64,000 nucleotides of DNA from assembly GCA_029747585.1 (NCBI GenBank), contig JAPEVF010000024.1, positions 120,157-184,156 on the forward strand, written 5' to 3'. Shown here piece after piece: positions 48,723 through 61,209 of this stretch (within the stretch, counting starts at the first letter, position 1; every line of letters starts with the position of its first letter). The stretch is from Pleurotus djamor (lineage: Eukaryota > Basidiomycota > Agaricomycetes > Agaricales > Pleurotaceae). The notes under the pieces are model-generated. The model was not told where the DNA came from. It saw only the letters and a program-made list of their open reading frames with translations, and searched no databases. The position numbers were made by a program, and so were the translations under genes.

Positions 48723-51011
48723 CTAGATACCCCAGTCTGCCTTTACCACATCGGCGGCCCTTTCTGCAACAATGTAAACAGGAGCTTGGGGATGAGCAGA
48801 TGGGCTATGGGGCTGTGAACCAACGGATAGTCAGTAAGAGCAACGCCCAAGGACAAGAAAGATCGAAGGACTCAACGATAACAGATGAATCAACAATTCT
48901 CAAGCCCTCAACTCCTTTGACCTTGAGATTAGGGTCTGCTACGCCCCAAGAAGCACCAACTGGCGACATGGGAGCAGAACCAACAGCATGTAAACCTGCG
49001 GTGGCTACGGTTCGAATCCACGCGTCAAGTTGCTCGTCATCATCAAAGTCCACTGTAGCCAGGGATCCGGCAGGGCCGAGGACGTATCCATCCCAAGCGG
49101 GTGAAGAGAAGAACCTTTGAGTGGAGCGAAGAGCTTCACGAGCAGCGAACCGATCGAATTCATGGACCAAGCAAGCTGTGTCAATCAACGGTGGACTCAA
49201 GGGATCGTTTGAGCCAATTGTAACCGAGCCACCTGGGGGTATGATAAGAGAAAGAATGAAAAGGATAAAAAAGGATAGCTTACGGGAAAGCGGAGTGAAG
49301 AGGCTCAACCCGACACCGATGTAGTTGCCTCCTGGGGCTGCGGTGCCACTGGTGTCTCCGTTCTAAGAGGTAAATAAGCATCATCAAGTCACACAGAGAT
49401 CAACGAAAAACATACGAATACAACCATCTCAAAATGACCTGTGTTGGGACCAGCGGCAGGATCATCGAATTGCTCGAAGATGCTGGCATCGCTTGAGAAC
49501 CTGAGGGTACCAATGTGGTTCGCAAAGTTTCCTGACAAGAAACCAGTACCGTTCTGTTGCCATTCTGCGATGTATTGATTCATGAGCGTTTGGTTGGTCA
49601 AGACATTGTCGAAGGTGTCGGTAGAATTAGCCACCCAGGAGGCAGACAAGATGACATGCTCGAGGAGGCCTTGACCGACTGTTGGAAGGTGATGAGTAGG
49701 AGTGACGCCAACAGCAGAAAGAGCTTCCTGATCGCCGATACCAGAATGAAGTAAAAGGTTTGGAGTAGAAATTACTCCTCCTGCGAGAATGATCTCATTG
49801 GTAGCTTGCACCGATCTTTCTAATCCTGGGGTACCTATGATCAATGGAAATATGCTTCAGACAAATCCCGAAAAGGATGAGTGGCTGACCATACCTGCTG
49901 CCAGATCGAGGAATTCGACGACCTCGAATTTAGCTGAGCTTGACTGTCGCAGATAAGTAACGTGTGCGTTCAACAAGACGTGTAGATTTGGTCGGTTGAT
50001 GTACTGAGGCCCAAGATAGGCTGTTGCAGCACTGTCGCGGCGAGCATTGTTCGTGACGGATAGTTGCGACCATCCTAAACAGCAATGTGAGTCGATTACA
50101 TAGCTCGAGACGGTATGACGTACCGAAACCAAGATGGTTGCCCGAGTTGGCGTCCAAGTTGAACTCGAATTCAGTGCCATCTTGTAGTGTCTGAAGAACT
50201 CTACCGTCGGTAGGATGGGGTTGTCCTCCAAGAGAGACCGATAGAAGCCCCCAAGATTGATGAACTGAGGGATCAAATTGGCCGGTGATATTTTGACTGC
50301 CGTGTCGGACTGTCCACCGTTCAGTCTGGAAGGCCGATATCATTAATTTGTGCAGCAGTGAGCGTAGGCTGAGTGTTACCTTGCGAAGATAAGGCTGAAG
50401 GCGATCCCAGGACCAATTAGCGTCGCCGGTCAGCTCGGCGATCATATCGTAATCTTCAGATGAACCTATTGTCCATGCCATACCATCTGGGAAGGACCGT
50501 ATCAGTAATATGACGTTCGGTTTGGTTTCGAGACTGACTTATGGAAGAGCTGCCACCAAGGGCACGACCTCGAGGGAACGGCGCGACTCGATTGTTCAGC
50601 CCCGGCTGAGGTACCGTGGTGAAGTTCCAATCAAACCGAGATCCCACCATGCTCTGCCACAGGAAAGGCTGCTCTCCATTCAAGAGCCCCTGGGTCCTAT
50701 AAAAATCCATCGTTCGCGAGAATAGAGACGAAAATCGTTCAGACGTACGATCCACCAGCCTCAAGGACTAGTACCCGTACATTCGCGTTTTCTGTAAGCC
50801 GATTTGCTACCACACTTCCAGCGATACCAGCTACCGATCAAACGCGTAAGAAAACTAATAAATGCACAAAACCAACCGCCTCACCTCCAACGATGACGAA
50901 GTCATAGGCATCGGATATCTCGCTGCTAGATTGCAGTATAGCACCGCTGATAGCAGGCAAGAGCGAGGAGAGAACGGCGAGAGAAACAAAACGCTGTAAG
51001 CGGTGTAGCAT
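48723..51011 (-). CDS. Secreted GMC oxidoreductase 2 (aryl-alcohol oxidase / pyranose dehydrogenase type)
   Basis: Paralogue of the neighbouring GMC gene, same strand, same length and closely matching intron layout, including a last intron with donor GTTGAG. Start at 51011: MLHRLQRFVSLAVLSSLLPA (signal peptide), then SDAYDFVIVGG for FAD binding. Signature block FDWNFTTVPQPGLNNRVAPF, PRGRALGGSSSI. Second block [41 protein letters not shown]-terminal GLHAVGSAPMSPVGASWGVA (His), DPNLKVKGVEGLRIVDSSVI, then after the intron PHSPSAHPQAPVYIVAERAA (second His) and KADWGI at 48723. All catalytic positions are present. It differs from gene 1 mainly in the region following the first signature, which shapes substrate access in this family. 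Confidence 0.9.
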
Positions 51012-51019
51012 TGTCGACG

Positions 51020-52055
51020 GGTTGTGAGAAGAGTCTTGTGTCGTAAAGCTGGGTCACTCTTCTTCTCTTATATACCTCCCTCTCCAACAGACATGATGGC
51101 TCCATCATCAGGGACACGAACGACGAAGGCCCGAGTCGCGGACCAAGCAAGCGATGAGGAACTGCGGATACGTATTCTGTCTCCATTAAGCGGCCGTCTC
51201 CGTCGAGAAAAACGAAGGACTGGCGAACGTTCAGTGGAACTGCCAACCAAGTTGCGTGTCTGAGATCTGAAAGCGGAATGACCTGAGAAGTATCGCATGA
51301 GCATTCCTGATGAGCAGTGAATATTGGTATAGGATATCTCACATATGTTCGAAAATGTCGACGCGGTCCATTCGGCATGCAGTCATAAGATTTATACTGT
51401 CCGAGTCGGAATTCACTGGCACCAGACGTGCGCGTGACGTACATCTCTGGGCCACAGTCACCCTGAAAATCTTCGACTGAAAGATCTTGCAAGTTTGTTA
51501 CTCTCTGCCATCATGACGCGATATGAGTCAAAGAGTAATGTCGAAGGAAAAGGTGTTGCGCCATTCGAGCAGTCAAGGAGTACCATTCCAGGAATTTCTG
51601 TCATTGAGTATCGAGTGGAATATAAGTATATTAGAAACCACCAGGAGACCACTGGTGGGCACCTCCGTTCCGGAATGAGGCTTGGCTGAGCATGAGACCT
51701 TGAGGGTGGACAAACGGTAACGAACGATGATGCACCGGACGCATTGATCAATGGGAGCATATTATTGTCCGTGGGAACTAACAATCTCACGCTCAGAGAC
51801 CTTTCATTGAACTCTAAGTACCTCCGGATGGGATGACCGCCTCAATAGGGGGGCCGCCGATCCCAGTTTCCGTCGATCTGGCGGCACAGATCACGCCAGC
51901 CACCCGCGAAGATGACCTCCCTTCTTCGTTGACCTTCAAGTTGACTCCAACAAGATGAGGCTTGGTGACTATCATGGACTGTCAATGTCAGCGACCCAAT
52001 GCCCACATATGCCAGTCCTTTCAACGACTAATCAATAACTCACTTTAAACAGGTC
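51020..52055. other. No supported gene
   Basis: Upstream flank of GMC gene 2 and of the membrane-protein gene at 52060. The stretch 51900-52050 resembles 61960-62100, i.e. the 5' flank was duplicated with the gene pair. Other frames here lack support. Confidence 0.5.
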
Positions 52056-52059
52056 AATC

Positions 52060-53564
52060 ATGCAAGGCTGGGGTCGACGTAGAGGACTCATGCAGTCACG
52101 AAGTCTGCCTCATCTCTTGATTCTCCTCCTATGTCTCACATTATGGTCAACCATCCTTGCCAATATGGACATCAGTGCCTACACAAGGATTGCGGAGGAA
52201 TACAAACAGTTTGTAGGGTTGTCAGCTCCTTTTCCATTTCACTCACTGGTCGTCTTCACCTGGCTGAAATACACACTTAGTGTGGGCACGGCGCTCTTTA
52301 TATGCCTTCTTGTCCGACACCTCTTCTGCGTCACAAAATTCATCGATTCCTCCAAGCAGTGGCATTTGATTACTCAATCCATACTCAATTTTGCAATACT
52401 AGCCAGTTCGACACTCCTTCCCCATCTACCGACTTCCAAGCCGGACGCTAACTAGGATTTCACAGGCGCTTCCTACCACCTCGATTATATGGGCACCCTC
52501 CCTCAAGACGGGGTTTTCGGTACCCTGGAAGAGTTTGTCATCGCTCTGAGGCTCTATGAACGTCCTAAAGTACAAGACGTCGTCACTACTCCGGGCGAAT
52601 ACGATGTACGCCTAGCCGATTTTTGAATTTGCTCTTCTTTCGCCAACTCAGTGACAGGATATCGAACAAATGGTTTCTGACACGCCAATGGCGCAGGTCC
52701 GCGGCGCGATCAAGTGGTTTCGCTCTCTAGTAGACGAAGCAAATCCCAGTCCATTGGACCCGCGCAAATTATGGATTGACTTGGTGTGTAACCATTTTAT
52801 TTCAGCCGTAGTGTTTCGATCTTCAATGCTCATCGACACACTCAGCACTTGAAAGTTTGGGAAATGAGGCAGAGTCGTGAAATAGATGAACCCACCGCCG
52901 GTACGCTAATGTCTACATGATCTTCTAGGGTAGTACGCTCACAAAGGCAACGTATCTCTTCGCTAGACAAGCTCCTCTTCTTATTAGATGACATCAAGAC
53001 ACAACTTGCGCCGGTTGCTCGTTTCAGTCGGTTCGCCTTTGGCCCACGCAATCTCAACCTGGCTCCACTCCTCAGGCTTCTCACTGTGATTTTCTGTTTT
53101 ACCTGCGTGGGTCACCCTCTCCGTAATTTCTCGCCTCCAGCTCGCTCATGAACACTACCACTATCCATCACTGTCATTCATTCTCATCAATAGCCGTTTC
53201 ACGAACAAGGCCCCAATTACATGCGTGTGCCATACACAATCGGCGTGGTAAAGCCAACCCCAGTGTTTTACTTCCACGAAAGATCCTAATGATGTGCTTC
53301 CGAAGTCTTTGTCTTATCTGGTGATTATGAGCTTTGGGGACGGTTTCGAAGGTAGGCTATTTAGTTTTACTTCCATGATTGTGGTCGATGTTGATTTTAC
53401 CTTTCTCCTCACCCTTTTATTCAGACTTCATTCGTTCCCGTGCGTACAGAATTCCTTGGGTGCGATTTATTGATCCGATTCCTAACCCAACGAATCACCT
53501 TTCAGGTATCAGGCCATGTGCTCTTGTCGTAGATTCACACAGCCCCCGTTTCTCGTTGGTTTGA
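52060..53564 (+). CDS. Multi-exon membrane protein of unknown family, paralogue A
   Basis: The start MQGWGRRRGLMQSRSLPHLL runs into hydrophobic LILLLCLTLWSTILANM, then YTLSVGTALFICLLVRHLFC and QSILNFAILAS. The first coding exon ends at a GTTCGA donor whose intron (CTAACT branch, ttcacag) leads to YHLDYMGTLPQDGVFGTLEE, FVIALRLYERPK. Next come IEQMVSDTPMAQVRGAIKWF, then HLKVWEMRQSREIDEPTA, DDIKTQLAPVARFSRFAFGP and a last hydrophobic stretch (LAPLLRLLTVIFCFTC). Final exons give YLVIMSFGDGFEG and GIRPCALVVDSHSPRFSLV with the stop at 53564. No enzyme motif is seen. The gene at 62.1 kb has the same exon order and motifs. A spliced leader (acceptor aaacag just upstream of the ATG) is likely. Confidence 0.65.
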
Positions 53565-53569
53565 GTGTA

Positions 53570-54980
53570 GCTAATGTACTCCATACCTCGACATCTTTTG
53601 CAGTCGTGGTGGGCTGAGGAATCTTCTTCGCCGAGTGTTTCGAGAAAGTGACGGGTGGGCCGGAATTCGAGCGTACATTGAGTTCCAAGCTTCTATAAAG
53701 TCCTAGATGCATGTGAGCCTGTATTACTCGACTCACAGTATCACAGTACGGCAAACAGGACAGCAAAGCTTCGGAGATGCGGTTGGCACACACAGATTTG
53801 GGCAAGACAGATGGACCTCGACGTCTCACCAGAACGAGAGCTTTCCCAAATAATTATTGTGGCCGTCTATATGAGTGTCACTTGAAAGAGCTTATATTGC
53901 CCAATCTTGTGCATGATACACCTGCGCCTGGTCAATTTGAGTTGATTCGTCCATTGATGACGGACGAGCATGGAGGCTTTGTCGAGGTTTGGACTCAATG
54001 TTTGGCGGTGGGCGAGTATTTTATGCAGATTTTACGCGCCGAACGCGTCTTTGTTGATGAGATCATTCGCAAACCATCGAATGAGTGCATTTGACGCGTA
54101 AACGCCTGGAGTGGAACCGATTCTCGCCATCATGATCAAGCTTGCACGTTGGGCGTTCGGAATGTGAGCACCAAGGGCTTGTTCTATCTTTCCGAGTCGG
54201 ATTTTAGCTGCGGTGTCGCTTGTCCTAGAGCCATCGATCCGAAATGTTTGGACGGGCACCGATATGTATGAATCTGAGTCCAAGAGAGACGTCCATACAG
54301 AGACCTAGTGCGTCAAGGAGCACAGTGGCACACACCTAGATGACTATTGCTGTGAATGCGAGTCGGAAGGAAGCCTTTTCTTGATCGATTTGCTGGCAAC
54401 TTACCACCGGATCAGAGGAAAATAATTCGCTCCGAGGCTTCACCCGCGGGATTGAAGTTGTTGATTCAGGATGTAAATAGTTCAAAAGGAGGAACCGGGA
54501 TGGGCGCTAACTTCACTGTTTGACGTGGACGACCTGAACTACTGCCACAGCCATTCTATCGCAACTTTGATGATGTGAATCGTCTATCTTCCTCTCGTCA
54601 TAGAGGTCGGCTCCCAGTCTACACAGAGATGGTCATTGGATTCCACGGTATGACCTGTCTGGGAGTTGTTCCTGCCTGCACAAGACCTCGCTTGCACTGA
54701 ACGCGTGATGGCCTTCTTCGCGCCATATGCTTTCAATCTAATTATTCCTCTCTTTTCCTTCTTTTTAGGTACTCACTTCGCGTTATCATCGTAGAGAACA
54801 ACGCCATACGTATTCGGCGTGGGTTCACACTCCCATCATCGTTGCACATGGGCCGCTTTTGCTCCCCAGATCAAAGTTGAGCTAGATTAGAGTAACGGGC
54901 TTCGCTTGCCTCGACTGGAAGGGTACATAATGTGAACAACCCCTCGAAGCTCGAGGTCTTCTGAGAGCCCTCGAGACACT
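53570..54980 (-). other. Unrecognised minus-strand open frames, possible gene relic
   Basis: Minus-strand frames at 54283-54032 (TAAKIRLGKIEQALGAHIPN, AQRASLIMMARIGSTPGVYA, SNALIRWFAND) and 53829-53509 (PVTFSKHSAKKIPQPTTTAK) have protein-like composition. An antisense frame at 53777-54094 overlaps them. I do not recognise a family and could not join the pieces into one gene. From 54300 to 54980 there is nothing beyond the promoter of the S41 gene. Confidence 0.25.
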
Positions 54981-54988
54981 CCTCCACC

Positions 54989-57900
54989 ATGCCCTCATCT
55001 ACTTGGCTACGCTTTGCCGCTGCCTTTATGGTAGCCCACTCTACATTGAGTGTGGCTGCTCCGCCTGCTGCCGACCCCTGCGCCAAAATTGCAGGAAAGA
55101 ACTTTTTCCCTCCTGCAGATGCTCTCGCGTGTCAGAAGTCATTCCCGTTCAATGAAACCCTTCGCCAGAACGTCTTGACAAACGTGGCACGAGTTTTTGA
55201 CTTTTTTACATTCGAAGAGTTTTATTTGAAATCACCTCCTCCATTCCAAGAGTCTACCATAAACATACGAGCGAAACTGGCCGAACTCAACCGAACACGA
55301 TTCGCGGTAAGTGTTCCATGATCTCACGTTTTGGAGGGCTCATGTACCGAATTGCGCAGACGGATTACGACTTTAACCGTGCTTTGTATGACTTCACGAC
55401 CCAACTAAACGATGGTCACACTCGTATGAACTCTTCCCATCTTATCTCATTCCTCAGCCAGATGACGCGTTCCCATTCTCCTAGGATGGTTCCCCGACTG
55501 TTACACCAATTTCCAGAATATTATTCCCACTCCTCTTGTTTCGCTTGAAGAAAACGGCGTCCAGAACGTCTTCGTCGCACCGGATGCAGTTGAATTCAGC
55601 AACCTCATAGGCCCGGAGTTTACGGGCTTCTTCGCTTCGATCGGCTTCAACTGGCAACGTCTTGCCGGTGCAAAAGTCCTCCAGATCGAAGGACAAGACG
55701 CCTACGATTACGCCGACTTTATTGCGAAAACCGTTTCTGGAAACTACTTGGACCATGGCGTGCGAGTGAACTCGGCGTTCTCGAGTTATAGGATTTCGAA
55801 TAACGCGTTTTCACAACGGATTGGAGATATTGCGGGACCCACTGGGACCGTCCAGACGTCGTTGAAGCTTAGGTTGATCCCTGTTAATTCGACCCGAGCG
55901 GAAACGGTCGTTGTTCCGTTCTTGACCAACTTTTTGGGTGTTCCGTTCACCAACAAGGCTTCCTTGTGGGTTCGCCACCTAACCACTTGCTCTGTGTCTA
56001 ACCCAACTTTGTGCACAGCTGGGCGAATAATTGCGTTGCTAATTCACAAACCAATGGTATTGATCTCAAATCCGCTTCGATCAACAGTCTTGTCCCTGTC
56101 GTCCGTCGCATGCGGGGCGACATCATTGACAAAGGCGAGAGTCAAGCTGTTGGCTTGCCGTCCGAGTTTGAACCCAAGCTTCCCCAAGTCAATGGAAGTG
56201 ATGGTGTCATTAAATCTTATATCCTAGCCGATGGAATCACTGGTGTGGTGAGTAATCGGCATCATGTCTCGCCCGTTTCTCCTTGGCTGATTGAGAAGCG
56301 CACAGATGTTTGTGGGTTCATTCGGAGGGGATTTTAATGGATTCCAACATGATGTTGTGTCTGCCATTACTCAGTTCAAAGCTTCTGGCGTCACTCGCTT
56401 GCTTATCGACCTTACGGACAACGGAGGTAAGTAGTCTGTCGCACGATCAAGCCATCCTTGGCACCCCACGCCTCATCAACCAGGAATGCACTGAACGCTC
56501 ACGCTTCTATCCAGGTGGCTTTGTTTGCCTCGGACAGTTCCTTCATCAATATCTTGCCGGCTCTAAAATTGGTTATCCGTGAGTGAGAATTATACAATAC
56601 AATTTTGCGAACCACTTGCTAATCATTCCGGATTGCTGACTCGTAAAGTGGGTTCGTCTCAACCAACCGAGCCAACCCGTTAGCCCAGAAAATCGTGGCA
56701 GGCGACATTGGGTTTGGTCTCAATGGAAACTTTGCGTTCTACACGGCTGACAACTGTAAGTGAAGCTTCTGCGGCCTTGTGTGCTGTACTGTCCTAGTAA
56801 CTCTTGTCAACATCACGCTGAACCATATCACAATCGCAGTCGCCTTCCTGAATGGTACACAAATGCCGCCGAGCTTCAACTACATCAACCCATCGGCACC
56901 GTTTACGATCAATGGACGTTCCGATCCTACTTCTCAGAGATTCCACGTATGTCCATGTCTATGCCTACGCCTGCGTCCGAGTCAGTGGACCTGACAAGGA
57001 ACGATACAGGATACTTGTGAACTGGCATTCGTGGAACCCGTNCCCCGCAGATCCCCCCTTCGATCTCAAGTACGTCTAATCTCCCACGTTCCCCCACGTC
57101 CCATGTCACCTTCCCGCCTCTCCCGTAACATCTATCCAACGGTCACATCATTTCATTGACAATCTGGCACTGACAACCCTCAAACCTGTTATTCAGCAAC
57201 GTCGCTATCGGTGTGTCAAACCTTTTGACTTCGTTTCCTTTCTACACAGTNCTTCTGACGGAGAGCATATGTTTCAGTTAGCAACGGACAATGCGCATCA
57301 ACATGTGCCATGTTCAGCACCCTCATGAACGAACGGCACAACACGAAGATCGCTGTTTTNGGCGGAAGGCCTGGGCAGAATATTGAGTTCAAGGGTAAGT
57401 TTACACNACAAGTTTCAAAGCTNCAATGTGTCAAACTCATTANCCCCTGTCATCTCTCATACGCATGCGCNTACTCACTGTATNTGGAATGTGTTGATGT
57501 AACACAATCGCAGGCATGTCAGGGAATCAAGTGTTGGAATGGGCTGACCTAGATACTGAGATCAAGACNGCGGGTGTCAAGGANGTGCGTAGTCTNCTCC
57601 TCTATTGCGATGTTTATGCGGTGCAANGTTCTAACTTTTGATCAACCTTCTTCCTCCTATTTCCGTCTTTAGGACCCTCTCGCGCCCCCTGATCTGTNCG
57701 TCGCCTCAAAACTCTAAGCTCTAAGCGCCTTCTCAATGCCTTTGTTTGATTGACGACCCTTCTTTCGGTGATCGCAGCCTTGTTTCAGGTAACTTCCGGT
57801 GAGTTTCTGTGTCGCTTCCATCGCTATCAACGCTCTGTTGAACTTNAACCTTGAACTGCGCGCTTGGGGCGTCCATAGACACAATTGGCGAACGGGTATG

Positions 57901-58296
57901 TGGCTTTTTGATTAATGATGCCNTATGACGATGTCGATACTAATTGATACTTCGGTTGTGCACAGCTTGGAGNTTCTTCAATGAAAANGTGCCTATCGGT
58001 GAGTGTTGTGGATGGTNGTGTCCCGANGCGCCACTAATCATTCATTCTTATTTTTAGCCTACTTGTCGGAATTGCCCAAATGTGAGTCTCCGCGTTCATC
58101 TTCATTTTGATAGGCGTATCGGTTTATTGATGTCACATTCTCCTCAGTCCGTTTCGCGTATACCAAAGATACGTACAACAACCCACAGAACTTGTGGACA
58201 TTTGCGTATGTACCCTCTTTCCAGCTTGATTTTGATAGAATTCTGATCAATGGGTTCGTTCTTGCTACTTGTAGTGCCGGCAAACTCTTCAAGTGA
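54989..58296 (+). CDS. Secreted S41-family peptidase-like protein
   Basis: Serine peptidase of the tail-specific/C-terminal-processing type, with the fungal secreted layout. Signal peptide MPSSTWLRFAAAFMVAHSTL, SVAAPP. The N-domain includes FNETLRQNVLTNVARVFDFF, then YDFNRALYDFTTQLNDGHTR (the 'NDGHT' landmark). After an intron come FQNIIPTPLVSLEENGVQNV and GAKVLQIEGQDAYDYADFIA. The core holds GVTRLLIDLTDNGGGFVCLG and VAIVSNGQCASTCAMFSTLM; the Ser of SNGQCAS is the expected nucleophile. It continues to VFGGRPGQNIEFKGMSGNQV and EWADLDTEIKTAGV, then several very short exons to PQNLWTFAAGKLFK, stop at 58294-58296. More than ten introns. Ns cluster at 57.0-58.0 kb. Distinct from aspartic or subtilisin peptidases; substrate unknown. 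Confidence 0.85.
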
Positions 58297-58299
58297 TTT

Positions 58300-60000
58300 C
58301 CCAGAAGGAAGCCGGAGGAAAGAATGGACTCATCAATATTTTTCGATCGCCCGTATCTCCGTTGCACGTATAATTACATGTGTACACTGGCCACAAAGGA
58401 AGGTTTCACGGAGTGTATAAACACTAAGTTGGTCCTTGGAGTACCAACGTTTTTCTGTGTTTTCACGCGATCATAGGGTGGATGGACGGTAGGGTGACTG
58501 ACTTTCCTCCGTTCTATGAAAACTGAAAGAGAGTTAACTCCGGCTTCGAATGAAGCTGGCAAGGAAAATAAGAGGACGGTGTTGTTCCACCGTCGCGCGT
58601 GTTATGCTGTATGGTGGGGGACGCTGGGGTTGGTAAGTTGAGAGATAACATTATTGTTCGGGTGTGGCTCACCGCTTCCGAACCAGTGCCAATTCTCAAC
58701 CCCGCAAGCAGGGGGGTGAGGAAGCGATCATCATCATGACCTTTTCTGCAATAGGTTCACGAGGATCCAAGCAAGCAAATTCATCGAGTTTAGTTTTCAC
58801 CTATGACTTTGGGTGTTTAACGACGTGGAACGAGCACGTGGATGAATATTCAATAGAGAGCATGTCACCCATGGGTACAGTACAATGAGGCTTGCATATG
58901 TTAAACAACGCTAGGGCTAGGAGCCAACCCGAGTTCAAACGTTGATCGAGAGTGGGTATCCCTGTCCGGGGAGAATAAAGGAAGAGCAGATTCTGCCAGA
59001 TTTTTACGCGTGAAGAGGATGGATGTTTGAGAAGACAGAAAGATCTGAGACCGGATATACTCTAGAGTAATTGCTAGCAGGGCATTATTACTCGAGCTTG
59101 GGGTCTATCAATAGCAGAAGGAGAGCTCGGAGTCACAGACATTTGTTTGGTTGTCGTTGTTGCACGGGGTAGTTTCCCTCGATTTGTAGGTATAGCAGCG
59201 GGTGGTAGTCCACGGTGGCGGCAAGAGGAGTGGCGGTGCTGGTTGGTGGCGACGGGGTGTGATTGGAGCGGAGCACGTGGATGTTTAATCGCCGTGGATC
59301 GTTGGTTTGCTCCGACCCCGAAGCCAACGCTTGTGTCTGCATGTCTCATCGGTCGCCGGAACGAAGGAACTCGACGCCAAATAATCCTTGTAACTTGAAG
59401 CAAACTTGAAGGGCTCTGTCTCTCGCTTGTCTTGATGCCTCCACGGAGCTCTCGGTCTCGCAGTTAGCAGTAGTGATCACTGGTGATACTTCTGGATGTC
59501 GATGAGTCTATAGCAACTGCTTGTGCACNGGGGGGACACTGCCTGGCAAGTGAGATCCCTCTTGGCGTCTTCCTCGGCCCAATGGAGCTTTCGGATGTCG
59601 AGATCTGGCTCGAGTCGACCCTTGCAACCTTCGGTGCTCTATAAAGTTGACTTCCAAGCATGTCTCACCCACCTCGTCGGGCTTTCTGACGTTGCTTTCC
59701 TGCTAATTCTTCTACGTAAAAATCCACACGGTCAGTCCACCATCTCCGAGTCTCGTCAAAGTCTGTTTCGCTTGTCTTCGCGCTGACATTGCGTGTTCAT
59801 CCGTATAGGGCCACTTTCATTACATCGCTACGCCGTAGCCTGATACCGATCACGAACCTCTCACTTCACGAACCAAACCGTACTAATACCGCTATCCTGC
59901 GTATCTGTCTACCTCGCTCGCAGATTCTCCCTGTTTCAATACGACACTACCGCCGCTACCTTATAACAATAATAGACTACACCCACAACCGCACTCTTCC
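58300..60000. other. No supported gene
   Basis: About 1.7 kb with only short frames on both strands (for example 59074-59403 minus and 59147-59398 plus, which mirror each other). None shows domain content. The last few hundred bases are CT-rich and may be the promoter or leader of the gene at 60.0 kb. Confidence 0.5.
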
Positions 60001-60008
60001 TCTTCGCC

Positions 60009-61203
60009 ATGTCCATCTCGACCTTGACTGCGGATCGCATCGGCTGTCCCCTTGGCCAGCTTTCAACCAAGATATATACCTCCCATACTCTTCTCCCATT
60101 CCGTCACATCCCATTAAAGTCTATCAGACCTCTCCCCCCAACACCCGTGTCACCCACTATCATTGATCTTGACGACTCATCCAAACCCCTTCCCACCCTT
60201 CCACCTATAAACCTCTCCGAACCTCTTACTACTACCACCACCTTCACCACCACCACCATGCCAAGTATCTCTGTCATCCCCGCCACACCACTTCCTTCGA
60301 CCCCCTCTTCTCCGATCCCGCCGAGTCCGACGACCTGTGCTTCTTCCTCCATCNCTGCGACACCCACAGACTACACAACTCCTCGGATCCAACTGGGGGC
60401 ACTGCCTACCTCTCCAAGATCCCGAAACTCACGCAACGCTCCCCTCAGAGTATGCACCTCACCCGATGTTCTCTACCACCCAACTACCACTACCTCCGCT
60501 TCCGATCCCCCTCGGAGTGGCAGCCTCACCCCGACCAAATCGCCGGCATCAGTAAACGGAAGTCTCCTCTCGCCTACGAGCCCTTTGTTACCCGACCTCC
60601 CTCGCGCACCGTCGCCTACCACCGCCCGCAGAAGACGTTTGAGTAAATTGAGACGTCATCTCGGTGAAGGCGTCCCTGCGGAATTGGTTTATTCCCCTGC
60701 CTCGAAGCCGAAGTCGCTCGGTTAGTCTTTCATTAGGCTTGCCTGGGCTGGAGCGGAAGGATAGTGGTGGGGCGTTGGTCTTTCAGAAGCAAGACAAACT
60801 CAGGAGCGCCGACAAGAAGGTGTATGATACGGACTTTGGATCGATCAGCGCGAATGGTGGACGCGACCGTGATAGGGAACGGAGAGGTGCATCGAAACTG
60901 GTTGAATCAGATGATACGGATGATGATGAGTTTGATTTCGATCTTGACAACGAAGAGGAGGTAGAGGATGATGGTGTGAGTATGGAGAGTGGGGTGTTGG
61001 GATCGGAAGAATATCATTGGGTTCTTTCGAGGGCTTCGAGGATACAGATTTCGTCGCCCACACCCACGCCCACGCCCACACCTGGTGCGAATCCTCGTCG
61101 GTCGGGACAGCGGTTCAGCAAACGATGGTACCGCGAACAGGGTGGTCAACGATGGGAAGAAAACGACTATAATAGTCTCCTCAAGCAGTTGCGGTCTCTC
61201 TGA
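60009..61203 (+). CDS. Pro/Ser/Thr-rich protein with conserved C-terminal basic motif, unknown function
   Basis: Begins MSISTLTADRIGCPLGQLST (a later in-frame ATG at about 60258 is also possible). A Pro/Thr/Ser-rich stretch runs to PTTARRRRLSKLRRHLGEGV, PAELVY, where the first frame ends at 60725. The second part, in another frame, reads KQDKLRSADKKVYDTDFGSI, an acidic run (DDTDDDEFDFDLDNEEEVED), a Thr-Pro repeat and the end RFSKRWYREQGGQRWEENDY, NSLLKQLRSL at 61203. I recognise 'RRLSKL.RHLGE..P.ELV' with a terminal 'W..E.GG.RW.E.DY...L..LR.L' as a recurrent basidiomycete hypothetical protein. The two parts must be joined by an intron within about 60686-60790. A phase-0 donor after GAATTG with the acceptor ctttcag would fit. 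Confidence 0.68.
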
Positions 61204-61209
61204 TGTCTC

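Noticed and set aside
49009..49019. tRNA B-box-like ggttcgaatcc
   Set aside because: It lies inside the coding sequence of GMC gene 2 (minus strand); no acceptor-stem pairing or A box at the proper distance is seen.
59074..59403. Opposed open frames of 109 and 83 codons
   Set aside because: They mirror each other, have no recognisable domain and no splice context.
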